Assembly: GCA_949738935.1 (NCBI GenBank)
Contig: CATJCJ010000292.1
Coordinates: 1-53,143 of the forward strand
Reading direction: 5' to 3'
DNA from: an uncultured Eubacteriales bacterium
GTDB lineage: Bacteria; Bacillota; Clostridia; Lachnospirales; CAG-274
DNA: 53,143 nucleotides
A program made the translations under genes and the position numbers. Below, piece by piece: positions 25,605 to 33,297 of the stretch (its first letter is position 1; each line of letters begins with the position of its first letter). Below the pieces are notes generated by a model that saw only the letters and a program-made list of their open reading frames with translations, did no database searches and was not told the DNA's origin.

Positions 25605-27509
25605 ATGGAATTTGGTTTTTTAAGGGTAGCGGCGGCAACGCCAAAAGTTTATTTGGCTAATTGTAAAAAAAACGCCGAGGAAATTGTAAAAAATATATTT
25701 GATGCTGAAAAAGAAGGCGCCTCAGCTGTTGTTTTTCCCGAATTGTCAATAACAGGCTACACATGCGGCGACCTGTTCTCAAGACCGGAGCTCATAGACG
25801 GCGCGAAAACAGCGCTCACGGATATAGCTGAAAAAACAAAAAATATTAATATAATATCATGTGTCGGTCTTCCATTTGAGTTTGACGGAAAACTATTTAA
25901 TTGCTGCGGAGTTTTGCACAAAGGAGAAATTCTTGGAATTATTCCAAAAACAAGTTTGCCAAATTACAACGAGTTTTATGAGAAACGCTGGTTTACGGAA
26001 GCCTTTCCGGAAAACAGACAAACCGTTTTAAACAACAAAAAAATCCCTTTTGGAACAAATATTCTTTTCAGAGACACAAATAACAAAGATTTTGTTTTTT
26101 CCGTTGAGATATGCGAGGACCTCTGGGGAACAATTCCTCCGTCATCATATCATGTAAAAGCCGGAGCGACTGTCATATTTAACCTTTCCGCCGGAAATGA
26201 GATTACCGGAAAAGACATTTACAGAAAAGAACTTGTAAAAAGTCAGTCAGCGAGACTTTTGTGCGGATATATATATGCCTGCGCGGGAGAGGGTGAATCA
26301 ACAACGGACGTTGTTTTCTCAGGGCATAATATAATAGCCGAAAACGGAAAGATTTTGAAAGAAAGCAAAAGATTTAAAAACGGCATTATTTTCGCTGATA
26401 TAGACATATCATATTTAAGAAGTGAAAGAATAAAAAACACAAGCTTTTCCTTAGACTCAAAAAACTATGAAACCGTATTTTTTACATTAGGAGAAAAAAA
26501 CTTTGAACTTAACAGATATATTGACCCAACACCGTTTGTTCCAAGAGACATAAAAGAGCGTGACAAAAGATGTGAAGAAATTATTACAATTCAGTCTCTT
26601 GGATTAAAGAAAAGAATTTCCCATATAGGCTGTAAGAATATTGTGGTAGGCATTTCAGGAGGTTTAGACTCAACACAGGCATTAATTGTCTGCTCAAGAG
26701 CGTTTGAGCTTCTTGGTCTTGACAACAAAGGAATAATAGCTGTCACAATGCCATGTTTCGGAACGACCGACAGAACCTATCAAAACGCGATAAGCCTTTG
26801 CGAGGCGCTTGGAACAACAATCATAGAAATCGACATAAATGAAGCTGTGCTTAAACATTTCAAGGATTTAGGTCACAATCCCGAAATTCATGACCTGACA
26901 TACGAAAACAGTCAAGCGAGAGAAAGAACACAAGTCCTTATGGATTTATCATCAAAATATAATGGATTTGTTGTTGGAACAGGAGACCTTTCCGAATTGG
27001 CTCTAGGTTTCGCGACATATAACGGCGACCATATGTCAATGTATGGAGTAAATGCCTCTGTCCCAAAAACATTAATCAGATATTTGATAAAATATATAGC
27101 GGACAATCCAACAGGGCATTTCAAAAACAAAAGCGTGTCAAAAATACTTCTTGACATTTTAGACACACCCGTCTCACCGGAACTTCTTCCTCCGGACAAA
27201 GCCGGTGAAATATCCCAAATCACAGAAGACATTGTAGGTCCATATGAGCTTCACGACTTCTTTTTATATAACTTTACCCGAATGAGTTTTTCCGCTGATA
27301 AAATAATATATCTGGCGAAAAAAGCCTTTAAAGACAAATACAGTGAAGACACAATAAAAAAATGGCTCAATATTTTTATAAAAAGATTTTTCGCTCAGCA
27401 ATATAAACGCTCCTGCCTTCCGGATGGCCCAAAAGTCGGCTCTGTCTCTCTATCCCCAAGAGGAGATTGGAGAATGCCCAGCGACGCTCTCAGCGACATG
27501 TTTTTTTAG
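25605..27509 (+). CDS. nadE: NAD+ synthase, glutamine-hydrolysing
   Basis: Converts deamido-NAD+ to NAD+ using ammonia from glutamine, the last step of NAD synthesis. The 634-residue protein is the fused two-domain form. The N-terminal nitrilase-like amidase (~1-290) shows its triad: Glu near 46 (FPELSITGYTCGD), Lys near 115 (IPKTSLPNYNEFYEKRWF) and Cys near 170 (VEICEDLW). The C-terminal synthase (~330-634) has the P-loop VGISGGLDST near 350 and the conserved GTGDLSELALGF. AGGAG lies before the ATG. The last codons merge with a family A terminus: the stop TAG is part of TTTTTTTAGACAGGCCCTTA, so an element end now supplies the C-terminus. Confidence 0.95.
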   Translation: MEFGFLRVAAATPKVYLANCKKNAEEIVKNIFDAEKEGASAVVFPELSITGYTCGDLFSRPELIDGAKTALTDIAEKTKNINIISCVGLPFEFDGKLFNCCGVLHKGEILGIIPKTSLPNYNEFYEKRWFTEAFPENRQTVLNNKKIPFGTNILFRDTNNKDFVFSVEICEDLWGTIPPSSYHVKAGATVIFNLSAGNEITGKDIYRKELVKSQSARLLCGYIYACAGEGESTTDVVFSGHNIIAENGKILKESKRFKNGIIFADIDISYLRSERIKNTSFSLDSKNYETVFFTLGEKNFELNRYIDPTPFVPRDIKERDKRCEEIITIQSLGLKKRISHIGCKNIVVGISGGLDSTQALIVCSRAFELLGLDNKGIIAVTMPCFGTTDRTYQNAISLCEALGTTIIEIDINEAVLKHFKDLGHNPEIHDLTYENSQARERTQVLMDLSSKYNGFVVGTGDLSELALGFATYNGDHMSMYGVNASVPKTLIRYLIKYIADNPTGHFKNKSVSKILLDILDTPVSPELLPPDKAGEISQITEDIVGPYELHDFFLYNFTRMSFSADKIIYLAKKAFKDKYSEDTIKKWLNIFIKRFFAQQYKRSCLPDGPKVGSVSLSPRGDWRMPSDALSDMFF

Positions 27510-27520
27510 ACAGGCCCTTA

Positions 27521-27652
27521 CGGCAATTCTGATAAAGACATAAAAAACCATTTTATTCAAAATCTATTAAAAGGCATTTTCTTTATACAAAAAATGTAAA
27601 AATATGTTGAATAAAATGGTTTTTCTTTTTTATGTACATTACTGAATTGCTT
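27521..27652. mobile_element. Hairpin element, family G (~130 bp) after nadE
   Basis: ACATAAAAAACCATTTTATT (27538-27557) pairs with AATAAAATGGTTTTTCTTTTTTATGT (27610-27635) apart from a small insertion; outer ends GGCAATTC and GAATTGCT also pair. The stem followed by T runs could end nadE transcription. Similar AGCAATTC or AGCAATCC ends occur at 31527 and 49013. Confidence 0.65.
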
Positions 27653-27662
27653 TAAAAAGGGC

Positions 27663-27691
27663 TTGCGAGATAAAGCAAAAAGTTGTATAAT
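27663..27691 (+). promoter_or_regulatory. Sigma-A-type promoter upstream of the first chemoreceptor
   Basis: TTGCGA (27663-27668) and TATAAT (27686-27691) are spaced by 17 bases. It would give a leader of ~200 bases containing the palindrome at 27744-27762. No good sigma-28 site was found here. Confidence 0.45.
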
Positions 27692-27743
27692 TAAGTAAAG
27701 ATAAAATGCTTTAAAGCAATACCCATAAATTAATAAAACAGAT

Positions 27744-27762
27744 TTGAACGGATATCCTTCAA
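27744..27762. promoter_or_regulatory. Palindrome in the chemoreceptor leader
   Basis: TTGAACGGATATCCTTCAA is an inverted repeat with one mismatched pair, centred on GATATC. It could be an operator or an RNA stem; nothing else identifies it. Confidence 0.35.
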
Positions 27763-27904
27763 ACATAAATAAAAGACTCTCAAATATAGTTAGAATCTAT
27801 AATAACAGCCTTTAAAAACAGTGACAGAAAGTATCCTCCAAAACTGCGGAATCATAATTGTGTGGTATCATAACCAAGTAATGTTTAGAGAGGCGGTTAA
27901 TTTT

Positions 27905-28012
27905 ATGAAAAAAGAAAAAATTCAGGAGCATAAAAACAAAAATGCTCAAAACCCTATCAACCCTGTTGATAACAGCTCTTGTCATAATCGGATGTGTTAC
28001 AGTATATCTTAA
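27905..28012 (+). other. Out-of-frame start segment of the first chemoreceptor (probable frameshift)
   Basis: An ATG at 27905 has a good ribosome site (GAGAGGCGG, nine bases upstream) and codes [13 protein letters not shown], the short basic N-terminus usual for chemoreceptors, but then reads into unrelated sequence and stops at 28012. Removing one A from the run at 27937-27942 joins it exactly to the frame of the chemoreceptor at its first codon. This suggests a recent one-base insertion, a sequencing error, or a slip-controlled start. Confidence 0.6.
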
Positions 28013-29903
28013 TTATGACAGCACCACGGAACTTGTGGATAACAATATGCTTGAAATGGCAAGCCTTTCAGCTGATATTATTCAAAAAGAGATTGAAAGC
28101 TCCAAATCCGTTGTGGACAGTGCCGGAAAGAAAAACGGTCTTGTAAAAGGTATTGCCGCCAGCGATGTCAACCAAATGAAAGACGCTATTAATGAGATGG
28201 TTTCAGATTTCAATTACAAAAGCGGGGATGCTATTGGCCTAAACGGAATAAGTCTTATCGACAAAAAAACAGATTATTCAAAAAATGAGTTTTTCAGCAA
28301 AGCGTCAGCCGGTGAAATCTATATTTCTGACCCAATGGTTGATGACTCAAACAATATCATTTCATATATGGCTGGTCCGGTTTGGAAAGATGGTATTGAG
28401 GGCGGTTCTGTAATAGGTGTTATTTGTTTTATTCCTCAAAGCGAGTATCTAAACGATATTTTAAGAAAAGTAAATGTCTCAGATGAAGGCTACGCTTATA
28501 TTGTTAACAAAGATGGTTATACCGTGGCACATAAAGAAACTCAAACAGTGGTTGGAAGAGAAAATATCGCTCAAGAAGCAAAAACCGATTCTTCCCTTGA
28601 GGCTCTCGCTGAACTTGAGAAAGATATGGTCAGAGGAAACACCGGCTCAGGTTCATATACATATAAAGGCGAAAGCAAGTTTTTAGCCTATAATCCAATC
28701 CCCGAAACCAATGGATGGAGTATAGCTGTTGTTGTTCCAAAACATGTGTTTATGACAGGAACATACTATGGCATGGCGATTACAATTGTTTTAATTATAT
28801 TAACTATTTTGGCAATGCTTCTTGTAACCTATAAAGCCATAGTCAATATTACAAAACCTATAATCCTTTGCTCAAAAAGACTTGACAGGCTTTCCGAAGG
28901 CGATTTAACGTCAGAAATACCTGTAATCTCAACAGGAGATGAGATAGAACAGCTCTCAAACTCAACTAATGTTATTGTAACAGGAATAAACACAATAATA
29001 AAAGACATAGAATTTCTTCTCAGTTCTATGGGCGATGGGGATTTTAACATAAGAAGTCAGGCGCCTGAAAGCTATGTTGGAGATTTTAAAGCAATTTTAA
29101 CATCCATAAAAAAAATTAACAGAAACTTAAGTTCCGCTCTTGGAAATATAGCTCTTACGGCGGAACAAGTTTTCTCAGGCTCAAGGCAAGTCGCTGACGG
29201 AGCCGAATCCCTAAGTCAGGGAACAACAGAGCAAGCCGCCTCAATAGAGGAGCTTGCCGCAACAATCAACGATATATTTGTAAATGTTGAAAAAAACCGA
29301 GATAACGCCATTTCCACAAGTGATGACGCCCAAAATGTTAAAACTGAGATTGAGAAAAGCTGTAACGATATGAATGAGATGCTCAAAGCTATGGATTCAA
29401 TCAACAAAAGTTCTCATGAAGTTGAAGACATAATAAAAGTTATTGAGGATATAGCTTTCCAAACAAACATTCTCTCACTCAACGCCGCTGTTGAAGCGGC
29501 AAGAGCCGGAGATGAGGGAAAAGGGTTTATGGTTGTGGCTGAGGAAGTCAGAGAGCTCGCTGCGAAAAGCGCAGAAGCCTCAAGAAACTCAGCAGACCTT
29601 GTTATAGCATCTTTAAAAGCTGTTGAGAATGGAAAGAAAATCGCGAAAAAAACAGCTAATATTTTGTTTCAAACAGTCGCGAACGTTGATGACGCTGTTG
29701 AGAATATGAGAGAAATCTCAATATCATGTGAGGAACAATATGTTCAAGTTAAACAAATAAATGAGGGAGCCGACCAAATCGCTTCTGTTGTCCAAACAAA
29801 CTCGGCGACCTCAGAGGAAAGCGCGGCGATAAGCGAAGAACTTTCAGGACAGGCGGAAACTCTAAAAAATACCGTCAGAAGATTCAAACTTAGAAAAGAC
29901 TGA
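27942..29903 (+). CDS. Methyl-accepting chemotaxis protein with Cache sensor
   Basis: A 653-residue chemoreceptor that would signal through CheW/CheA to the flagellar motor. First helix ~5-22; extracellular dCache-type sensor ~30-270 (SFIXED-like core around [18 protein letters not shown] and SYMAGPVW); second helix ~278-300; HAMP ~300-355; signalling domain ~430-650 with the hairpin tip [20 protein letters not shown] near 503. Such Cache domains often bind small organic acids or amino acids; the ligand is unknown. The ATG at 27942 has AGGAG 13 bases upstream, a poor spacing, and lacks the usual basic leader, which lies in another frame just upstream. Alone in its direction; the FliD-like gene follows after its own promoter. 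Confidence 0.9.
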   Translation: MLKTLSTLLITALVIIGCVTVYLNYDSTTELVDNNMLEMASLSADIIQKEIESSKSVVDSAGKKNGLVKGIAASDVNQMKDAINEMVSDFNYKSGDAIGLNGISLIDKKTDYSKNEFFSKASAGEIYISDPMVDDSNNIISYMAGPVWKDGIEGGSVIGVICFIPQSEYLNDILRKVNVSDEGYAYIVNKDGYTVAHKETQTVVGRENIAQEAKTDSSLEALAELEKDMVRGNTGSGSYTYKGESKFLAYNPIPETNGWSIAVVVPKHVFMTGTYYGMAITIVLIILTILAMLLVTYKAIVNITKPIILCSKRLDRLSEGDLTSEIPVISTGDEIEQLSNSTNVIVTGINTIIKDIEFLLSSMGDGDFNIRSQAPESYVGDFKAILTSIKKINRNLSSALGNIALTAEQVFSGSRQVADGAESLSQGTTEQAASIEELAATINDIFVNVEKNRDNAISTSDDAQNVKTEIEKSCNDMNEMLKAMDSINKSSHEVEDIIKVIEDIAFQTNILSLNAAVEAARAGDEGKGFMVVAEEVRELAAKSAEASRNSADLVIASLKAVENGKKIAKKTANILFQTVANVDDAVENMREISISCEEQYVQVKQINEGADQIASVVQTNSATSEESAAISEELSGQAETLKNTVRRFKLRKD

Positions 29904-29999
29904 TTAAAATTGATTAAAGCCGTATAATGAAACTATAGTAAACAACAAAAATATTTGTCATTTGCTATAAATAAAATTTATAATAAGCGCTTATTAATG

Positions 30000-30027
30000 T
30001 AAACTTTTAACAACTTTATGTCGATGT
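30000..30027 (+). promoter_or_regulatory. Sigma-28 (SigD)-type promoter of the FliD-like gene
   Basis: TAAA (30000-30003), 16 bases, then GTCGATGT (30020-30027) fit the flagellar consensus TAAA-N15-GCCGATAT at the -35 and six of eight -10 positions. Confidence 0.65.
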
Positions 30028-30033
30028 AAATAT

Positions 30034-30070
30034 GGGAGGGTTTTGGCCGGTGAAGCAGCCAAAATTCCCC
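30034..30070 (+). promoter_or_regulatory. Leader hairpin before the FliD-like gene
   Basis: TTTTGGC (30041-30047) pairs with GCCAAAA (30058-30064), and flanking GGGA/TTCCCC extend the stem. It starts within a few bases of the expected transcript start and ends ~44 bases before the ATG, so it may stabilise or regulate the mRNA. It matches no riboswitch I recognise. Confidence 0.5.
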
Positions 30071-30113
30071 GAAGAGAAGGTCAAATATTTTTATTTTAAA
30101 GAAGGTGAAGATT

Positions 30114-31418
30114 ATGTCATATTTATCCATTTCAAATCGATATTCAATGTATTCAAGCTTGATTTCACAGACTTATTCGACAGGAGGCGCCCCATCAGTC
30201 GCTTCAACAAACAGTCTCCTTGGAATGTATTCCAATATTTATGGCGCGAACAGCTCAAAAGGCTCAACTGTTTCTTCACAAACAAGCAGCTATATGGTTA
30301 ACTTAAAAAAATCGGCTTCAGATGTCCTTGACGCGGTAGATACGATAAAGTCGTTAAACGACAAAAAGAACGTTTCCGCGAACAGCAGCGACAGTGCCTC
30401 TGTTTCAGCCAAATATAAGGGAACCGAAAAAAGAGATGATATTGAAGTTGATGTTTCCAGAATCGCGACGGCACAGGTAAATGAGAGCTCCGCTTTAAAA
30501 ACAAACTCCTCAAGTTTATATTACTCAAAAGCGAGCGGAATTTCAATCACCACAAGCGATGGAAAAACTCATTCTTTCAATTACTCGTCTTCCATTAACG
30601 AGACTGACGGAAAGGCTCTTGAAAAAATCGCTCAAAAAATTAACAAAGCGGATATTGGGGTTACCGCTTCAGTTGAGACCGACAGCAAAACAAAGACAAG
30701 TAAACTTGTTTTAAAAGGTGAAAAAACAGGAGCTGAAAATGATTTTTCCGTTTCCGGAGACCTTGCTGAAAAAATCGGACTTAACAAAGTAAAAACAGCG
30801 GCTTCCGATGCGATTTACTCAATTAACGGTGAGGAAAAAGTTTCCTCATCAAACAAAATTCAAATTGACGACGATTTAAGCATAACTCTTAACAAAACAA
30901 CAGATGAGCCCGCTAAAATTACATTTGGAAAAAGTAATATCGCCTCAATCAACGCCGCGAGAGAACTTGTAAACGCGTTCAACGGTCTCGCCAACACAGC
31001 TTACTCAACAGAAGATTCAGGCGCCGAAAAGCTTGGAAACAGACTTCAATCCATAGCAAACTCTTATGGAGCGGCTCTTGACAGAATAGGCATTTCCCTC
31101 AATGGAAAAGGTTACCTTGAAATTGACGAGGACAAAATGAAAGAAGCCGCCGAAAGCGGAGAACTCTCCAAATTTTTTGATAACAATGGAAAAGCCGGCC
31201 TTAGTTATGGTTTTACAAACAGACTTGAAAATGTTGCGAACAGAGCTTTCAATGACCCAACAAGTTTCTTGTCAAGTGCCGGAAAGGCTGAAGTTAATGG
31301 AAGCAGCAACAGCGGCAGCGGTTCTTATTTAAGTTCCGCGTCACCGGTTTCCTACAATTACATCAGCGCATACTACAGATATTCAACAGCGGCTATGTTA
31401 TTCAGCACTATGGTATAA
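30114..31418 (+). CDS. FliD-like flagellar protein of unusual build
   Basis: The 434-residue protein resembles the flagellar cap/hook-associated protein 2 in its middle: DIEVDVSRIATAQVNESSAL like the FliD N-terminal region, and AARELVNAFNGLANTAYST with LDRIGISLNGKGYLEIDEDK like the FliD C-terminal region. It differs at the ends: the start (MSYLSISNRYSMYSSL) and end (YNYISAYYRYSTAAMLFSTMV) are Tyr/Ser-rich instead of the usual helical ends that bind the filament tip. Probably exported by the flagellar apparatus or surface-located. The ATG at 30114 has AAGGTG before it. Sigma-28-type promoter, leader hairpin and terminator mark it as a single-gene unit. It may be a FliD paralogue; true fliD would lie with fliS elsewhere. 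Confidence 0.7.
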   Translation: MSYLSISNRYSMYSSLISQTYSTGGAPSVASTNSLLGMYSNIYGANSSKGSTVSSQTSSYMVNLKKSASDVLDAVDTIKSLNDKKNVSANSSDSASVSAKYKGTEKRDDIEVDVSRIATAQVNESSALKTNSSSLYYSKASGISITTSDGKTHSFNYSSSINETDGKALEKIAQKINKADIGVTASVETDSKTKTSKLVLKGEKTGAENDFSVSGDLAEKIGLNKVKTAASDAIYSINGEEKVSSSNKIQIDDDLSITLNKTTDEPAKITFGKSNIASINAARELVNAFNGLANTAYSTEDSGAEKLGNRLQSIANSYGAALDRIGISLNGKGYLEIDEDKMKEAAESGELSKFFDNNGKAGLSYGFTNRLENVANRAFNDPTSFLSSAGKAEVNGSSNSGSGSYLSSASPVSYNYISAYYRYSTAAMLFSTMV

Positions 31419-31426
31419 ACAAACAG

Positions 31427-31487
31427 TATGAAAAATAAAAAGCGGAAAAATTAACATAATTAATTTTTCCGCTTTTTATTTTTCATA
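31427..31487 (+). terminator. Strong terminator after the FliD-like gene
   Basis: A perfect 28-base inverted repeat (31427-31454 with 31460-31487) around a five-base loop, containing AAAAAGCGGAAAAATTAA and its complement. It lies nine bases past the stop, with A runs before and T runs after the GC core. Confidence 0.85.
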
Positions 31488-31541
31488 ATAAGTCATTATT
31501 TTTAAACATATCCTTAATCATTTTATAGCAATCCAATTTAT

Positions 31542-31680
31542 TAGACCTGTTTACTAACCTCCGCAGTTTCCATAAAGTTTTTTGCCTCACTTTTTTCAAA
31601 AAGCAAACGGCGCCTCAATGCTTTTGTTAAGTTAGCTCAAACAAGGCACCGCTCACAGTTCTTTGCTTATCTTTTTATTG
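31542..31680. repeat. Remnants of family D and family H repeats
   Basis: TAGACCTGTTTACTAACCT (31542-31560) is a family D end with one change. It is followed by a family H-like stretch (TTTTTTGCCTCACTTTTTTC, GCCTCAATGC, GTTAAGTTAG). No gene is visible in the 287-base gap. Confidence 0.55.
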
Positions 31681-31705
31681 TTTTTCTATAATACAATACT
31701 AAATA

Positions 31706-32827
31706 TCAAGCCATACTAACAATCTTAACATCACTGTTATAAGCTAAATCTATAGCCGTTCCATCACGCAAAACAACAATCGGCCTTGAAGGAAAATTTT
31801 GGTTTATAAAAACAACCTGAGCCGTTCTGTCGTCAGAAAGCCGAACATAAGAACTAATATATGTATAAGCGATATTTTTAGTAAACTCCAAAAGTATCTT
31901 AGTATCAAACCTGCCTATATACATAGGCTCAAAATCATTTATTATATCAAAAGGACAACGTTTTTTTACAGATATAAGCTTGTCATACTCATTACATATA
32001 GAGACAACTTTGCTTATTATATCCAAATCATCATTTTTAAGTCCATTCGGATAACCTGAACCATCAATTTTCTCATGATGATTAAGAACAGCCTGTTTTA
32101 TTTCATCATCAAGGTCCTGAAAAAGCAACATTTCATAACCTATTTCCGAATGTTTTTTAAATTTAACCAATTTCTCATCAGACAATAAATCCTCGTCCAA
32201 AATCTCCTCATCGGACAAATCAAGAGAAGCCTTGCCTATATCGTGCAAAAGCCCGGCGACAGCGGCTTTCTCAATATCCTCTTTACTAAGGTGCAGCCAT
32301 GTGGCACATATATTCGACAAAACAGCAACATTTATACTATGGGTATATGTATTATCATCCATTTTATCAAGATAACTAATATAATGAATCAAATCACTGG
32401 AACAATTAGCCGTACTGATAATACTGTCAACAATACCATAAAGCTCATCTTGATTAGCGTCTCCGCCCTGTTCCAATACAGTGATACAATTCTTAAGCTC
32501 GTCCACCTTTTTATCATAAGTCTCTTGAAAACGTTTAAACTCAGATTTTTTTACAATAGGATTTTCCTCTTGTTTTTTGTTCTCAGAGTTTTTCTTCTCA
32601 CCATCAGCGTTTGAAAAAGGTTTGCTTCTTTTATCAATAGAATAGTCCCAAATCTCAACGCTTAAAATATCCGAATTTCTTTCAAGTTTTTTATAATTTA
32701 TATTATCAAGTTTTGTGTTTTTTGCAAGAATCACAACGCCGCTCTTAGAAACAGCGTCTTTTGCGAGAATCATATTAGGTCTCAATTCAGACATTGTAAC
32801 TTTTACAGTTTCTTGTGAAAAATCCAA
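31706..32827 (-). CDS. HD-GYP domain protein, probable cyclic-di-GMP phosphodiesterase
   Basis: Predicted to hydrolyse cyclic-di-GMP, the second messenger that opposes motility. The 373-residue protein has an N-terminal ~60-residue domain often found before HD-GYP (VKVTMSELRPNMILAKDAV), a charged linker, and the HD-GYP domain (~120-300) with HSINVA, LLHDIGK (His ~195), and NHHEKIDGSGYPNG, so the metal ligands and GYP motif look intact. The C-terminal ~60 residues repeat a small beta domain. It starts at TTG (32827), eight bases after AAAGGAG; no ATG fits. Own promoter (32874-32902). Location among chemoreceptors suits a role in the swim/settle choice. Confidence 0.85.
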   Translation of the reverse strand: MDFSQETVKVTMSELRPNMILAKDAVSKSGVVILAKNTKLDNINYKKLERNSDILSVEIWDYSIDKRSKPFSNADGEKKNSENKKQEENPIVKKSEFKRFQETYDKKVDELKNCITVLEQGGDANQDELYGIVDSIISTANCSSDLIHYISYLDKMDDNTYTHSINVAVLSNICATWLHLSKEDIEKAAVAGLLHDIGKASLDLSDEEILDEDLLSDEKLVKFKKHSEIGYEMLLFQDLDDEIKQAVLNHHEKIDGSGYPNGLKNDDLDIISKVVSICNEYDKLISVKKRCPFDIINDFEPMYIGRFDTKILLEFTKNIAYTYISSYVRLSDDRTAQVVFINQNFPSRPIVVLRDGTAIDLAYNSDVKIVSMA

Positions 32828-32873
32828 AATATCCACTCCTTTAAATAAAAAGTACCAAAACATCTTTATTATA

Positions 32874-32902
32874 ATTATATACTTTTTTTTATGAAATGGC
32901 AA
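32874..32902 (-). promoter_or_regulatory. Sigma-A-type promoter for the HD-GYP gene
   Basis: On the minus strand TTGCCA (32902-32897) and TATAAT (32879-32874) are 17 bases apart, ~47 bases before the TTG start. Confidence 0.65.
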
Positions 32903-33015
32903 TTACTTTTTTTACATAAAATTCAAATTTTTAAAACGGCAAACAACCTCTAAATAATCACAAAAAAAATAAAATTATATTTGTAAATTATTTTTATTTT
33001 ATATATTTCATTTCC

Positions 33016-33044
33016 TTTACAAACCCAGTTTTTTATGTTAAAAT
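33016..33044 (+). promoter_or_regulatory. Sigma-A-type promoter upstream of the second chemoreceptor
   Basis: TTTACA (33016-33021) and TAAAAT (33039-33044) are 17 bases apart. The family B element begins 17 bases downstream of the -10, so the transcript would carry the whole element in its leader. Confidence 0.5.
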
Positions 33045-33060
33045 TATATTATAATAAATT

Positions 33061-33244
33061 TAGAGCGTATCTGAAAACTCATACTAACTGTTGAAAATAT
33101 ACAAAACCTTATTTTTCAAGGATTATTTTTATTCTCTCAAAACTAAAATATTCAAAAAATTATTAAAAAATAAACGGAAACATTTTTATTTCATTCTATT
33201 TTTTATAATTTTTTACGCATATTTTAGTTTTCAGATACGCTCTA
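33061..33244. mobile_element. MITE-like element, family B (184 bp, perfect 19-bp terminal inverted repeats)
   Basis: TAGAGCGTATCTGAAAACT (33061-33079) and AGTTTTCAGATACGCTCTA (33226-33244) are exact inverted copies with TA ends. The termini resemble family A (GAGCCTGTCTAAAAACT), so the two may share a transposase. The interior is A+T-rich; an open frame runs through it into the chemoreceptor but has no ribosome site. Confidence 0.88.
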
Positions 33245-33297
33245 GAAAATATACTATAAACTTTCAAAACAAACTAAACAAAAAAGGAGCAAAGATT

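Noticed and set aside
27692-27904. Cyclic-di-GMP riboswitch in the leader of the first chemoreceptor
   Set aside because: The leader is long but lacks the conserved GEMM core; only a palindrome and A+T-rich sequence are seen.
27931-27944. Programmed -1 frameshift site in the A runs
   Set aside because: The shift needed is +1, and no matching slippery heptamer or downstream stem is present; mutation, slippage or error is simpler.
33091-33297. 69-residue N-terminal extension of the second chemoreceptor
   Set aside because: It translates the family B element, lacks a ribosome site, and the ATG at 33298 has AAGGAG and gives a normal receptor start.
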